From contig JAKOXM010000473.1 of assembly GCA_029781095.1 (NCBI GenBank), positions 1 through 36,127 on the forward strand: a stretch of 36,127 nucleotides of DNA, given 5' to 3'. A program made the translations under genes and the position numbers. The stretch is from Bacteroidota bacterium. GTDB taxonomy: Bacteria; Bacteroidota; Bacteroidia; Chitinophagales; Saprospiraceae. Positions 8,410 to 18,200 of this stretch are shown piece after piece (the first letter of the stretch is position 1; every line of letters starts with the position of its first letter). Under the pieces are notes generated by a model that was not told the origin of the DNA, made no database searches, and worked only from the letters and a program-made list of their open reading frames with translations.

Positions 8410-9063
8410 CTATGCTGCCTGCGGGGTTTCCGGCAACTTTCTTATCAGCATCAGCCCGTCCCGTACAGGCAGAAGAATGTTCTCCACCCGGGGGTCGTTT
8501 TGCACGAAATCGTTAAAAATGCGGAGGGCCCGGGCGGTTTCGTCCTTTTCATCGCTTCCGGCTACTTTGCCATCCCACAGCACATTGTCTGCCATGATAA
8601 ACCCGCCTGGTCTTGTTTTGGCCAATGCCAGTTCGTAGTGGAGTGGATAGTCCATTTTTCCGGCGTCGAGAAAAACGAGATCGAACACTTCCTCCAGCGC
8701 GGGAATAATGCCTGCCGCGTCTCCTATATGCAATCGGATATGGGCCGACAGACCGGACCTGTTTATGTATTTCCGGATAAGCCCCTCCATTTCGTCGTTG
8801 ATTTCAATGGTATGCAGCAATCCGTCGGCCGGCAGCCCTTCGGCCAGACAAAGGGCGGCGTAGCCGGTAAACGTACCGATCTCCAGTATTCGGCGGGGTC
8901 GTATCATGAGGCTGATGAAACGCAATAACATGCCCTGGTAGGGGCCGGACAACATTTGCGGGTTCAGCGTACGGAGCTGCGTTTCGCGTTCCAGTTCAGC
9001 AAGCAGGGCGCCGTTGCGGGTGGTGTGGTCTGCACAGTAGTCGAATGTTTTCTCGGAGAGGTT
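8410..9063 (-). CDS. SAM-dependent O-methyltransferase, caffeoyl-CoA OMT-like family
   Basis: A 217-aa cytosolic methyltransferase. The SAM-binding loop EIGTFTG is at residues 62-68, the acidic residue that holds the ribose is in HTIEIN (Glu88), and the probable metal ligands are Asp134 (FLDAGK) and Asp160-Asn161 (MADNVLWDG). This set is typical of cation-dependent catechol or caffeoyl-CoA O-methyltransferases. The bacterial substrate is not predictable. I chose the ATG at 9063 (MNLSEKTFDYC) over 9093 because family members start close to this point. It is a single-gene unit, divergent from the tRNA operon and 141 nt from the sigma gene start. Confidence 0.88.
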   Translation of the reverse strand, partial: NLSEKTFDYCADHTTRNGALLAELERETQLRTLNPQMLSGPYQGMLLRFISLMIRPRRILEIGTFTGYAALCLAEGLPADGLLHTIEINDEMEGLIRKYINRSGLSAHIRLHIGDAAGIIPALEEVFDLVFLDAGKMDYPLHYELALAKTRPGGFIMADNVLWDGKVAGSDEKDETARALRIFNDFVQNDPRVENILLPVRDGLMLIRKLPETPQAA

Positions 9064-9170
9064 CATCTGTGTGTATAAAAAATTGATAACCAAATAATTA
9101 CCGCAAATTAAAAACTGTTTTTAAAGTCCTGCACAAAGTTCTTGCTAAAATTTCCGGTTTTTTTCAAAAA

Positions 9171-9205
9171 TTGTTTTTTCGTTTCGGCAGTGCGCCTTAC
9201 CTTTG
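9171..9205 (+). promoter_or_regulatory. Probable promoter of the tRNA-tuf operon
   Basis: TACCTTTG at 9198-9205 matches the Bacteroidota -7 consensus. A TTG at 9171-9173 lies 24 nt upstream, slightly longer than the usual spacing. It is 85 nt before the first tRNA and no other such box is seen in the 227-nt divergent gap. Confidence 0.55.
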
Positions 9206-9290
9206 CACTCGCTTTTCGGGAAGGGGTTATTTTTTTCCGAAAAAAATGTTGTTTGAAATCATGCCAAAAGCCTTGGAGGCAACGAAATAA

Positions 9291-9363
9291 GCCACTGTAG
9301 CTCAGTTGGTAGAGCAGCTGATTTGTAATCAGCTGGTCGGGGGTTCGAGTCCCTCCAGTGGCT
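9291..9363 (+). tRNA. tRNA-Thr (anticodon TGT)
   Basis: A 73-nt cloverleaf. The acceptor stem GCCACTG pairs with CAGTGGC, and the anticodon loop TTTGTAA reads ACA codons. The T-arm GGTTCGAGTCC is canonical. CCA is not encoded. First of four clustered tRNAs before tuf, in the position of E. coli thrU. Confidence 0.97.
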
Positions 9364-9369
9364 CATTAG

Positions 9370-9451
9370 AGTTAATAGTTATCAGTTATCGGTCAACGGT
9401 TGTTTTTCTCACGAATCATGGACAAAGGCCGGTAACTGACTACCAACAACT
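9370..9451. repeat. Inverted array of degenerate heptamers (tRNA-Thr/Tyr spacer)
   Basis: The left arm 9370-9404 is exactly five 7-mers (AGTTAAT, AGTTATC, AGTTATC, GGTCAAC, GGTTGTT). The right arm 9431-9451, read on the other strand, is three more (AGTTGTT, GGTAGTC, AGTTACC). The arms can form an imperfect hairpin. It belongs to the spacer family described in the findings. Confidence 0.75.
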
Positions 9452-9458
9452 AAACCAA

Positions 9459-9542
9459 GGGGGTGCCCCGGAGTTGGAGAGCCGGGCCAGACTGTAAATC
9501 TGGTGCTTCACTGCTGAGTAGGTTCGAATCCCACCACCCCCA
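9459..9542 (+). tRNA. tRNA-Tyr (anticodon GTA)
   Basis: An 84-nt tRNA with the long variable arm expected of bacterial tRNA-Tyr. Acceptor GGGGGTG pairs with CACCCCC, the anticodon loop holds GTA, and the discriminator base is A. CCA is not encoded. Matches the position of E. coli tyrU. Confidence 0.97.
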
Positions 9543-9545
9543 CTT

Positions 9546-9575
9546 TACCCGCCGGAGCATCGGCGAAGGCGGGTA
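9546..9575 (+). other. Hairpin after tRNA-Tyr
   Basis: TACCCGCC pairs with GGCGGGTA across a 14-nt loop, followed by TTTCTTCT. It could be a weak terminator or a processing signal between tRNAs. A second small hairpin (ACCGCC with GGCGGT) follows at 9614-9639. Confidence 0.45.
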
Positions 9576-9643
9576 TTTCTTCTGTTTGTCATGACGAAGA
9601 AAATTGAATTGTCACCGCCTTCGCTAGGGCTTCGGCGGTTAAA

Positions 9644-9716
9644 GCGGTGGTAGCTCAGTTGGTAGAGCGTCAGCCTTCCAAGCTGAATGTCGCGAGTTCG
9701 AATCTCGTCCGCCGCT
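9644..9716 (+). tRNA. tRNA-Gly (anticodon TCC)
   Basis: A 73-nt cloverleaf with acceptor GCGGTGG pairing with CCGCCGC (one G-U) and anticodon loop CTTCCAA. CCA is not encoded. Matches the position and anticodon of E. coli glyT. Confidence 0.96.
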
Positions 9717-9724
9717 CCGGAATG

Positions 9725-9813
9725 ATTGTTAATTTCTAATTGTTAATTGTTGAATCCCGCTTGCGGTGCAAACACAAACGAACTTCACCAATGAACAATT
9801 ATCAATCAACAAA
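9725..9813. repeat. Inverted array of degenerate heptamers (tRNA-Gly/Thr spacer)
   Basis: The left arm 9725-9752 is four 7-mers (ATTGTTA, ATTTCTA, ATTGTTA, ATTGTTG). The right arm 9786-9813 is four more on the opposite strand (ATTGATA, ATTGTTC, ATTGGTG and a variant). A 16-nt block matches its inverted partner with two mismatches. Confidence 0.75.
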
Positions 9814-9816
9814 CGT

Positions 9817-9888
<72 letters not shown>

Positions 9889-9894
9889 CGAAGC

Positions 9895-9983
9895 AATGTG
9901 GTAAAGTGATAATTTCTCAATGTGGTAAGGATAGGGTTAAAATATTATCACATCATACACTCACATTATCGAATTATCGCATT
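9895..9983. repeat. Inverted array of degenerate octamers (tRNA-Thr/tuf spacer)
   Basis: The left arm 9895-9934 is five 8-mers (AATGTGGT, AAAGTGAT, AATTTCTC, AATGTGGT, AAGGATAG). The right arm 9952-9983 is four on the other strand (AATGCGAT, AATTCGAT, AATGTGAG, TGTATGAT). Same design as the neighbouring spacers but with a different word. Confidence 0.7.
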
Positions 9984-10029
9984 AAATAACATTTTTTCAC
10001 TTAAATTTTGACTTAAAAGTCTTTTACCA

Positions 10030-11235
10030 ATGGCAAAAGAGACATTCCAGCGCACCAAGCCGCACGTAAATATTGGCACGATCGGTCACGTTGACCACGG
10101 CAAGACGACGCTGACGGCCGCCATTACTTATGTTCTTTCTCAAAAGGGTCTGGCAAAGAAAACTGACTACGATGCCATTGATGCTGCTCCGGAAGAAAAA
10201 GAGCGTGGTATTACGATTAACACAGCACACGTAGAATACGAAACGGAAAAGCGTCACTATGCGCACGTTGACTGCCCGGGTCACGCCGACTACGTTAAAA
10301 ACATGATCACGGGTGCCGCCCAGATGGACGGTGCTATCGTAGTATGTGCTGCCACTGACGGCCCGATGCCACAAACGCGTGAGCACATCCTGCTCGCCCG
10401 CCAGGTAGGCGTTCCGAGAATCGTCGTATTCATGAATAAAGTGGATGCTGTCGACGATCCCGAAATGCTTGAACTCGTTGATATGGAATTGCGCGAACTG
10501 CTCAGTTCCTATAACTTCGATGGCGACAATGCATCCATTATCCAGGGCTCGGCTCTGAAAGCCCTCGAAGGCGACGGCAAAACCGGCGTATGGGCGGAAA
10601 AGATCATGGAACTGATGGACGCATGCGACAACGACATCCCTGATCCGGTACGTGAAGTTGACAAACCTTTCCTGATGCCGGTGGAAGACGTATTCACCAT
10701 CACGGGTCGCGGAACGGTTGCTACCGGCCGTATCGAACGCGGTGTGATCAACGTCAACGATCCTGTAGAAATCATCGGTATGATGAAGGAAGGCGAAAAA
10801 GCGCTGACCTCTACCGTAACCGGTGTGGAAATGTTCCGCAAACTGCTTGACCGCGGTGAAGCAGGCGACAACGCAGGTTTGCTTCTGCGCGGTATCGACA
10901 AAGAGCAAATCAAGCGCGGCATGGTTATTTGCAAGCCGGGCAGCGTGAAACCGCACAAACACTTCAAGTGCTCTGTTTACGTGCTTTCGAAAGATGAAGG
11001 CGGTCGTCACACACCGTTCTTCAACGGCTACCGTCCGCAGTTCTACTTCCGTACGACGGACGTAACCGGTGATGTAACCCTGCCCGCCAACGTGGAAATG
11101 GTTATGCCCGGCGATAACATCGAACTCGAAGTGAAACTGCTCAACACCATCGCTATGGAAAAAGGTCTCCGTTTCGCTATCCGCGAAGGTGGCCGTACGG
11201 TGGGTGCAGGTCAGGTAACCGAGATCATCGATTAA
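10030..11235 (+). CDS. tuf: Translation elongation factor Tu
   Basis: A 401-aa GTPase that delivers aminoacyl-tRNA to the ribosome. Motifs present: P-loop GHVDHGKT at 19-26, switch I RGITI near 59-63, DCPGH at 81-85 and NKVD at 136-139, followed by the two beta-barrel domains and the C-terminal VTEIID. The start [20 protein letters not shown] matches the family. It sits directly after four tRNAs and before tRNA-Trp, and is probably co-transcribed with them. The length is a few residues over the usual 394-396, which is normal for this phylum. Confidence 0.99.
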   Translation: MAKETFQRTKPHVNIGTIGHVDHGKTTLTAAITYVLSQKGLAKKTDYDAIDAAPEEKERGITINTAHVEYETEKRHYAHVDCPGHADYVKNMITGAAQMDGAIVVCAATDGPMPQTREHILLARQVGVPRIVVFMNKVDAVDDPEMLELVDMELRELLSSYNFDGDNASIIQGSALKALEGDGKTGVWAEKIMELMDACDNDIPDPVREVDKPFLMPVEDVFTITGRGTVATGRIERGVINVNDPVEIIGMMKEGEKALTSTVTGVEMFRKLLDRGEAGDNAGLLLRGIDKEQIKRGMVICKPGSVKPHKHFKCSVYVLSKDEGGRHTPFFNGYRPQFYFRTTDVTGDVTLPANVEMVMPGDNIELEVKLLNTIAMEKGLRFAIREGGRTVGAGQVTEIID

Positions 11236-11253
11236 TAAAAAATATTCCGGTCT

Positions 11254-11317
11254 GCGGTAGGCGATAGACGGTTGACGGTTCATAGCCGTCAACCGTCGAC
11301 CGCCATCCGTTGACCGT
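11254..11317. repeat. Inverted array of degenerate heptamers (tuf/tRNA-Trp spacer)
   Basis: The left arm 11254-11281 is four 7-mers (GCGGTAG, GCGATAG, ACGGTTG, ACGGTTC). The right arm 11283-11317 is five on the opposite strand (ACGGTCA, ACGGATG, GCGGTCG, ACGGTTG, ACGGCTA). The core 11267-11278 with 11286-11297 is a perfect 12-bp stem with a 7-nt loop. Confidence 0.8.
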
Positions 11318-11322
11318 TTTAC

Positions 11323-11395
11323 AGGGGCATAGCTCAATTGGTAGAGTGGCGGTCTCCAAAACCGCAGGCTGCGGGTTCGAGCCCTGCTGCCCCTG
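11323..11395 (+). tRNA. tRNA-Trp (anticodon CCA)
   Basis: A 73-nt cloverleaf with acceptor AGGGGCA pairing with TGCCCCT and anticodon loop TCTCCAAAA-type with CCA. The discriminator is G. It lies just upstream of secE, an arrangement common in bacteria. Confidence 0.97.
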
Positions 11396-11410
11396 CCGGA
11401 AGTAAAAAAT

Positions 11411-11515
11411 GTTGCTCGTTCATCGGCGTTCGTTGTTCGTCTCCATACGACAACGGACTTTTTGCACAGTGGGCGGAACAGACTTTTTGAACGGACAACT
11501 AACAATTATTAACGA
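11411..11515. repeat. Degenerate heptamer dyad (tRNA-Trp/secE spacer)
   Basis: The left arm 11411-11438 reads as four 7-mers (GTTGCTC, GTTCATC, GGCGTTC, GTTGTTC). The right part, 11489-11515 on the opposite strand, contains related words (AGTTGTC, CGTTC). Two direct copies of GACTTTTTG also occur in the loop. Weaker than the other members. Confidence 0.5.
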
Positions 11516-11524
11516 TTTAGTGTA

Positions 11525-11722
11525 ATGGAAAGATTGACGCTTTATTTGAAAGAAAGCTACCATGAACTCGTGAAAAACGTCTCATGGCCTACTGCTGCGC
11601 AATTGCAGGAAAGCACGATCGTGGTATTGACCACATCGGGTATTCTGGCTTTGCTCATCTTTTTAATGGACGTCGTTTGCAGCGTCTTTTTCAAAAACAT
11701 CTACGGGGTTTGGGGGCAGTAA
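11525..11722 (+). CDS. secE: Preprotein translocase subunit SecE
   Basis: A 65-aa single-span membrane protein of the SecYEG channel. The amphipathic N-terminal part ESYHELVKNVSWPTAAQLQ carries the conserved V-x-WP motif, followed by one transmembrane helix at about residues 31-55. This is the short form found in most bacteria outside the gamma-proteobacteria. It precedes nusG by 42 nt, as in most bacteria. Confidence 0.96.
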   Translation: MERLTLYLKESYHELVKNVSWPTAAQLQESTIVVLTTSGILALLIFLMDVVCSVFFKNIYGVWGQ

Positions 11723-11764
11723 ACCCAAGTTCACTTCCATCACATTTCCTTCCCGTTTAGAACC

Positions 11765-12343
11765 ATGAGTCAGGAAAAAGAAACAGTGGCCTCCGAAGCT
11801 GCTGATAAGAAATGGTATTCTCTCCGCGTCATCAGCGGGAAAGAGAAGAAGATTCAGGAACGGATCCTGCTCGAAATCGAGCGGTCCGGGTGGAAGGATA
11901 TTGTCTTTTCAGTGATCGTACCTACTGAAAAGGTGTACAAGATTCGGAACGGTAAAAAAGTGATGCAGGAACGGAACCTGTTGCCCGGCTATATTCTGAT
12001 CGAGGCAGTGGGAGCCAAACTGAATGGCGATATCGCCAAGGTGATCGCCGACATACCCAATGTCATTCATTTTCTCGGCAAGGAAACCCCTATTCCGATG
12101 ACCCAGGTAGAGGCCAACCGCCTGCTGGGCAAAGTAGATGAAAGCAGCGAGGCAGGCGAGACCCTCAGCGAACCTTTCCTGATCGGCGAGACGGTGAAGA
12201 TTATCGACGGACCTTTTGCCGAATTTATCGGCGACATACAGGAGGTGAATGAAGAAAAGAAGAAACTGAAAGTGATCGTCAAGATTTTCGGGCGAGGCAC
12301 GGAGGTGGAACTCAATTTTATGCAAGTGGAAAAAATCGGTTAA
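11765..12343 (+). CDS. nusG: Transcription termination/antitermination factor NusG
   Basis: A 192-aa RNA polymerase-associated factor. The NGN domain spans about residues 15-125 (WYSLRVISGKEKKIQERI, LLPGYILIEA) and the C-terminal KOW domain about 138-190 (GETVKIIDGPFAEFIGDIQE). It lies between secE and rplK, the standard location. It promotes processive elongation and links transcription with ribosomes or Rho. Confidence 0.97.
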   Translation: MSQEKETVASEAADKKWYSLRVISGKEKKIQERILLEIERSGWKDIVFSVIVPTEKVYKIRNGKKVMQERNLLPGYILIEAVGAKLNGDIAKVIADIPNVIHFLGKETPIPMTQVEANRLLGKVDESSEAGETLSEPFLIGETVKIIDGPFAEFIGDIQEVNEEKKKLKVIVKIFGRGTEVELNFMQVEKIG

Positions 12344-12355
12344 ACCAGTCTGTTT

Positions 12356-12378
12356 AAACCCCGCTTCTCCCGGGGTTT
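12356..12378 (+). other. Hairpin between nusG and rplK
   Basis: AAACCCCG pairs with CGGGGTTT over a 7-nt loop just after the nusG stop. The following bases are GCTTCC rather than a T-run, so at most partial attenuation or mRNA processing is expected. A second dyad (AATTTTCA with TGAAAATT) lies at 12439-12459, just before rplK. Confidence 0.5.
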
Positions 12379-12467
12379 GCTTCCAAAGAGACGGTTTCTA
12401 CAGGTTTCATATAAATTAATCAGATTCAAATCTCTGTTAATTTTCAAATTCTGAAAATTCAGATCCA

Positions 12468-12917
12468 ATGGCAAAAGAAGTAGATGTTTATATTAAGCTT
12501 CAGGTAAAGGGTGGCCAGGCCAACCCCGCTCCGCCTATCGGTCCGGCACTCGGTTCCAAAGGCGTGAATATCATGGAGTTTTGCAAGCGCTTCAACGCGC
12601 AAACGCAGGAACAGCAAGGCAAAGTGCTCCCGGTAATCATTTCGGTATACAAAGACAAAACCTTTGACTTTGTTATCAAAACGCCCCCGGCTGCCATCCA
12701 GTTGTTCGAAGCGGTCAAACTGCAGCCCGGCAAGGGCTCTGCCGAACCCAACCGTAAAAAAGTGGGCTCTGTAACCTGGGATCAGGTGCGTGCGATCGCC
12801 GAAAGCAAAATGCCTGACCTCAACTGCTTTACAGTCGAATCGGCCATGAAAATGATCGCCGGAACGGCTCGCAGCATGGGTATTACGATCAGCGGTACGG
12901 CACCGTGGGATAATTAG
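12468..12917 (+). CDS. rplK: 50S ribosomal protein L11
   Basis: A 149-aa protein of the GTPase-associated centre. The N-terminal domain holds the proline-rich [11 protein letters not shown] loop (about residues 20-30), the thiostrepton-site region, and the C-terminal domain binds 23S rRNA ([15 protein letters not shown]). Length is near the usual 141-148. It is the first gene of the rplKAJL run, 124 nt after nusG. Confidence 0.98.
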   Translation: MAKEVDVYIKLQVKGGQANPAPPIGPALGSKGVNIMEFCKRFNAQTQEQQGKVLPVIISVYKDKTFDFVIKTPPAAIQLFEAVKLQPGKGSAEPNRKKVGSVTWDQVRAIAESKMPDLNCFTVESAMKMIAGTARSMGITISGTAPWDN

Positions 12918-12918
12918 A

Positions 12919-12989
12919 AAGGTTCCAAGGTTACATGGTTTCAAGGTTCTAAACCATGAAACACTGTAACCCTGAAACCTCGTAACCCT
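12919..12989. repeat. Inverted array of degenerate octamers (rplK/rplA spacer)
   Basis: The left arm 12919-12950 is four 8-mers (AAGGTTCC, AAGGTTAC, ATGGTTTC, AAGGTTCT). The right arm 12950-12989 is five on the opposite strand (AGGGTTAC, GAGGTTTC, AGGGTTAC, AGTGTTTC, ATGGTTTA). It is the same word family as in the rpoB downstream spacer. A small hairpin (GTTCCG with CGGAAC, 13008-13024) follows. Confidence 0.8.
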
Positions 12990-13050
12990 AATAACCATAA
13001 AAAGGGAGTTCCGCCCAACGGAACGCTTCACCTTTAAATACAACTTTTCA

Positions 13051-13746
<696 letters not shown>

Positions 13747-13856
13747 CCGGTTGCAGTTACCGGCGGCGGCAGGGGGAAGCAGAAAAATTATGATTCCTTC
13801 TCCGGCTCAAGGGACTCAACCATCCATTCAACACTCACATTTCAATTTATCAAGAA

Positions 13857-14384
13857 ATGACCAGAGAAGATAAAAATGTGGCGATTGCGGAGTTAAAAGA
13901 GGAATTGACCGGCACACCGTTCTTTTACCTTACCGATTCCTCAACGCTTACAGTTGCCAAGATCAACAAGTTTCGCCGGATGTGCTACGACAAAGGCATT
14001 TCTGTCAAAGTGGCTAAAAACACTTTGATACAGAAAGCCCTTGAAGATGCGCCGGAATCGAAGGGATATGCAGCGCTGTTCGACATCCTGAAAGGGCCGA
14101 CCACGATCCTGATCTCGGCGAATCCGAAAGCGCCGGCCAAATTGCTCGAAGAATTCCGCAAAACGGAGGAGCGCCCATTGCTGAAAGCAGCCTACATCGA
14201 TTCATCCGTATTCATCGGCGACGAGCAGCTTGCAGCGCTCGTGAAACTGAAGAGTAAGGAAGAGATGGTCGGCGAGATCATCGGCCTGCTCCAGTCGCCT
14301 TCGAAACGCATTGCCAGCCAGCTCACCGCTACCGGTGCCAAAATTGCCGGTATCGTCAAAACGCTGGAAGAGCGCACCGCTTAA
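13857..14384 (+). CDS. rplJ: 50S ribosomal protein L10
   Basis: A 175-aa protein that anchors the L7/L12 dimers to the ribosome. The N-terminal rRNA-binding domain has the usual KNTLIQKAL and GPTTILIS blocks and the C-terminal helix that binds L12 is present. The 110-nt upstream spacer has a small hairpin (CCGGT with ACCGG, 13747-13763). L10 leaders are often autoregulated, but I cannot identify the motif here. Confidence 0.97.
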   Translation: MTREDKNVAIAELKEELTGTPFFYLTDSSTLTVAKINKFRRMCYDKGISVKVAKNTLIQKALEDAPESKGYAALFDILKGPTTILISANPKAPAKLLEEFRKTEERPLLKAAYIDSSVFIGDEQLAALVKLKSKEEMVGEIIGLLQSPSKRIASQLTATGAKIAGIVKTLEERTA

Positions 14385-14396
14385 TGACAATGAGAT

Positions 14397-14527
14397 AATG
14401 TGCAAATGCTGCACGTTAGCGCATTTATTACGGCTTCCAAGTTCGCACTATATACCCAATCTGACCCGACCCCTTGAATCATTGCAACCCAACAGACCTT
14501 GAACCATTTTTCACACATTTCGCAAAT
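14397..14527. repeat. Weak octamer dyad (rplJ/rplL spacer)
   Basis: Words related to AATGTGCA occur at 14397-14413 and, inverted, at 14511-14527 (ATTTGCGA, AATGTGTGA). It looks like a decayed member of the spacer dyad family; the middle of the spacer shows nothing else. Confidence 0.4.
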
Positions 14528-14548
14528 AACTTTTAAAATTCTACTACA

Positions 14549-14935
14549 ATGGCAGATTTGAAAGCACTGGCTGAATCGCTCGTGAGCCTCACGATTAAAG
14601 AAGCCAATGAACTGGCCAATATCCTGAAAGATGAATACGGTATCGAACCCGCTGCTGCAGCTGTTGCTGTTGCAGGACCGGCTGCTGGCGGTGCCGGCGG
14701 CGGTGAAGCAGCTCCGGCTGAAAAAACCGAGTTCGACGTCGTGCTGAAAGACGCAGGTGCCAACAAACTCAACGTCGTGAAGGAAGTTAAAAACCTCCTC
14801 GGCCTGGGCTTGAAAGAGGCAAAAGACCTCGTGGATGGCGCTCCCAGCCCGCTGAAAAGCGGTGTAAACAAGGCTGAGGCAGAATCCATCAAGGCAGCAC
14901 TTGAGGCTGTCGGCGCAGTGGTCGAAGTAAAGTAA
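14549..14935 (+). CDS. rplL: 50S ribosomal protein L7/L12
   Basis: A 128-aa stalk protein that recruits translational GTPases. The N-terminal dimerisation helices (residues 1-35), the flexible Ala/Gly/Pro hinge (about 38-58) and the C-terminal globular domain ([20 protein letters not shown] onward) are all present. Multiple copies bind L10. Confidence 0.98.
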   Translation: MADLKALAESLVSLTIKEANELANILKDEYGIEPAAAAVAVAGPAAGGAGGGEAAPAEKTEFDVVLKDAGANKLNVVKEVKNLLGLGLKEAKDLVDGAPSPLKSGVNKAEAESIKAALEAVGAVVEVK

Positions 14936-15046
14936 GCAGTCTGGTTTCTGGTTTTGACCCCGATAACTCGGGATCACCTCGGTTAACTGACTACTTACTT
15001 TCGACAAATGCCAGGTACTCAACCTTTTTTCAGATAATAGCGATTG

Positions 15047-15086
15047 GGCTTAACGCGCCCCCTGTAAGTCAGGGACGCGTTAAGCC
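15047..15086 (+). promoter_or_regulatory. Strong hairpin in the rplL-rpoB spacer
   Basis: GGCTTAACGCG pairs perfectly with CGCGTTAAGCC. Inside it CCCTG pairs with CAGGG, with one internal mismatch and a TAAGT loop. No T-run follows. In E. coli the same junction carries an attenuator and an RNase III processing site, so a role in setting the ribosomal protein to RNA polymerase ratio is plausible but inferred. Confidence 0.65.
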
Positions 15087-15226
15087 TATCCCTGTCTGTA
15101 AGGGTTTGGGTTTTGAACAATTACCTCTGTTTAATCGTTTAACAGGCTTGCAAACACTCACGCAGGCCTTCGTCACGCAAAGGCGTGGCAACATTGCCAA
15201 CCAGCATTCAAGCATACTTTGCAAAA

Positions 15227-18200
15227 ATGACCAATAACGGCATCTCTAACGGGGCAAACCACAAAACAGGCGTTCAGGAACGCGTCAATTTTGGTAAAAT
15301 TCGCCTCGCTGGTCACTATCCTGACCTCCTTGAAATTCAACTTAAATCGTTCCAGGAATATTTCCAGCTGGAAACCACACCCGAGAACCGTATCAACGAA
15401 GGTCTCTACCGTGTTTTCCAGGAAAATTTCCCGATCACCGACGCGCGGAACATATTCAACCTGGAATTTCTCGATTATTTCATCGATCCGCCCCGCTACA
15501 CCATCGACGAGTGTATGCAGCGCGGACTCACGTACTCCGTACCGTTGAAGGCCAAATTGCGCCTCTCCTGCAACGACCCGGAACACATCGATTTCCAAAC
15601 GATCGTACAGGACGTATTCCTCGGAAACATCCCGTATATGACGCCGAAAGGTACATTCGTGATCAACGGAGCCGAACGCGTCATCGTTTCGCAGCTGCAC
15701 CGCTCGCCGGGTGTGTTCTTCGGACAGAGCTACCACCCGAACGGAACGAAGATCTACAGCGCTCGCGTCATCCCTTTCAAAGGGGCATGGATGGAGTTCG
15801 CGACGGATATCAACCTGGTCATGTATGCCTACATCGACCGGAAAAAGAAATTCCCCGTCACCACGCTCCTGCGCGCAATCGGATTCGATACGGACAAAGC
15901 CATCCTCGACCTGTTCAACCTGGCCGATGAGATTGCCTGCACCCGCGACAACCTGGAGGCGTCCGTAGGCCGCAAACTGGCTGCGCGCGTACTGAAATCA
16001 TGGACGGAAGACTTCGTAGATGAAGATACGGGCGAGGTAGTGACCATCGAACGCAACGAGATCATACTCGAGCGCGATACGATGCTCGATGAAGAGAATA
16101 TCGAACTCATTCTCGACGCCGGTACGACGACCATCATTCTCCAGCGTACCGACATCGATGAAGATTTCTCCATCATCTACAATACTCTGCAAAAAGACCC
16201 GACTTCGAGCGAAATCGAAGCCGTGACCTATATATACCGGCAATTGCGCGGTTCCGATCCCCCGGACGATGAAACGGCTCGCGGTATTATCGAGAAACTC
16301 TTTTTCTCCGATAAACGCTACAACCTCGGCGAGGTCGGCCGTTTCAAGATCAACCGCAAACTCGGCCACAACATCGACGAGAACAACCTGGTTCTGACCA
16401 AGGAAGACATTATCGCCATCGTGCGCTATATCGTCTCCCTGATCAACAACAAATCGGAGATCGACGACATCGACCACTTGTCAAACCGTCGTGTTCGAAC
16501 GGTGGGCGAGCAACTTTACGCCCAGTTCGGCGTCGGCCTGGCCCGTATGGCCCGCACCATCCGCGAGCGGATGAACGTGCGCGACAACGAGGTGTTCACG
16601 CCTGTCGACCTGATCAACGCGCGTACCCTGTCGTCGGTGATCAACTCGTTCTTCGGCACGAGCCAGTTGTCGCAGTTTCTTGACCAGACGAACCCGCTTT
16701 CCGAGATCACCCACAAGCGCCGTATTTCGGCACTGGGGCCGGGCGGTTTGTCCCGCGAACGGGCAGGTTTCGAGGTGCGCGACGTACACTATTCACACTA
16801 TGGCCGTCTTTGCACGATTGAAACGCCGGAGGGACCGAACATCGGTCTTATTTCGACGCTGTGCACCCACGCCAAGATCAATAAAATGGGTTTCCTTGAA
16901 ACGCCTTACCGCCGCGTAAAAGACGGAAAGGTCGTGATGGAAGGAAATGAAGAATATCTTTCTGCCGAAGCGGAAGACTACATGAAAATCGCCCAGGCGA
17001 ACACGCCTGTGGGAGAAAATGGAGCCTTCCTCAACGATCGTGTGAAAGCCCGTGAACACGGTGACTTCCCGATCCTGTCGCCGGAAGAAGTGGAATACAT
17101 CGACGTGGCGCCCAACCAGATTGTAGGTGTGTCGGCATCGCTGATTCCGTTCCTTGAGAACGATGACGCCAACCGCGCGCTTATGGGATCGAACATGCAA
17201 CGCCAGGCTGTACCGCTTATCCGCCCGCACTCTCCGATCGTGGGTACGGGCCTGGAAGCCAAAGTGGCCCGTGACTCCCGCATGCTGATCAATGCTGAGG
17301 GCAGTGGCGTGGTCGAATACGTGGATGCCAACGAGATTGTCATCAACTACGACCGCACGGAAGAAGATCAGCTGGTTTCGTTCGAAGATGCGCGCAAGAC
17401 CTATACGCTCACCAAGTTTATGCGGACCAACCAGGGTACCTGCATCAACCTGAAGCCTATTGTACGCCGCGGCCAGCGTGTTGAGGAAGGCGATATCCTT
17501 TGCGAAGGATATGCTACCGAAAACGGCGAACTCGCACTCGGCCAAAACCTGAAAGTGGCATTTATGCCGTGGAAAGGTTACAACTTCGAGGATGCCATCG
17601 TGCTCTCCGAACGCGTTGTTCAGGAAGACATATTTACGTCCATCCACATCGAGCACTTCGAACTCGACGTGCGAGATACGAAACTCGGTGAGGAAGAACT
17701 CACGGCCGATATTCCGAACGTAAGCGAAGAGGCTACGAAAGACCTCGACGAAAACGGTATTATCCGCATCGGCGCCTGGGCGAAAGAAGGTGATATCCTT
17801 ATCGGCAAGATCACGCCGAAAGGTGAAACCGACCCGACGCCGGAAGAAAAACTGTTGCGCGCTATCTTCGGCGATAAAGCCGGCGATGTGAAAGACGCTT
17901 CTCTGAAAGTGCCGCCGAGCATCAACGGCGTCGTGATCGACAAGCAGTTGTTTGCCCGTGCGAAAAAAGACAAGGTGCAGAAAGAATCGGAGAAAGCCCT
18001 GCTCGACAGGCTCGACGACGAGCATGCAATCGCACTCAACAAACTGAAGACGATCCTGATCGACAAACTGCAAGTGCTGGTGAAAGACAAAACCACCAAC
18101 GGCATCCGCAGTATTTATGGATCCGAAATGGCGCCGAAAGGAACCAAACTCAGTGTTCAGGTGCTGCGCGAGCAAATCGAATACAGTGAAGTGGATTACA

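Noticed and set aside
9306-9497. 63-aa plus-strand ORF across tRNA-Thr and tRNA-Tyr
   Set aside because: It overlaps two certain tRNA genes and has no coding signature.
10024-11505. Long minus-strand ORF (493 aa) opposite tuf
   Set aside because: It is an antisense shadow of the very well conserved tuf gene, with no recognisable domain. High GC at third positions keeps reverse frames open.
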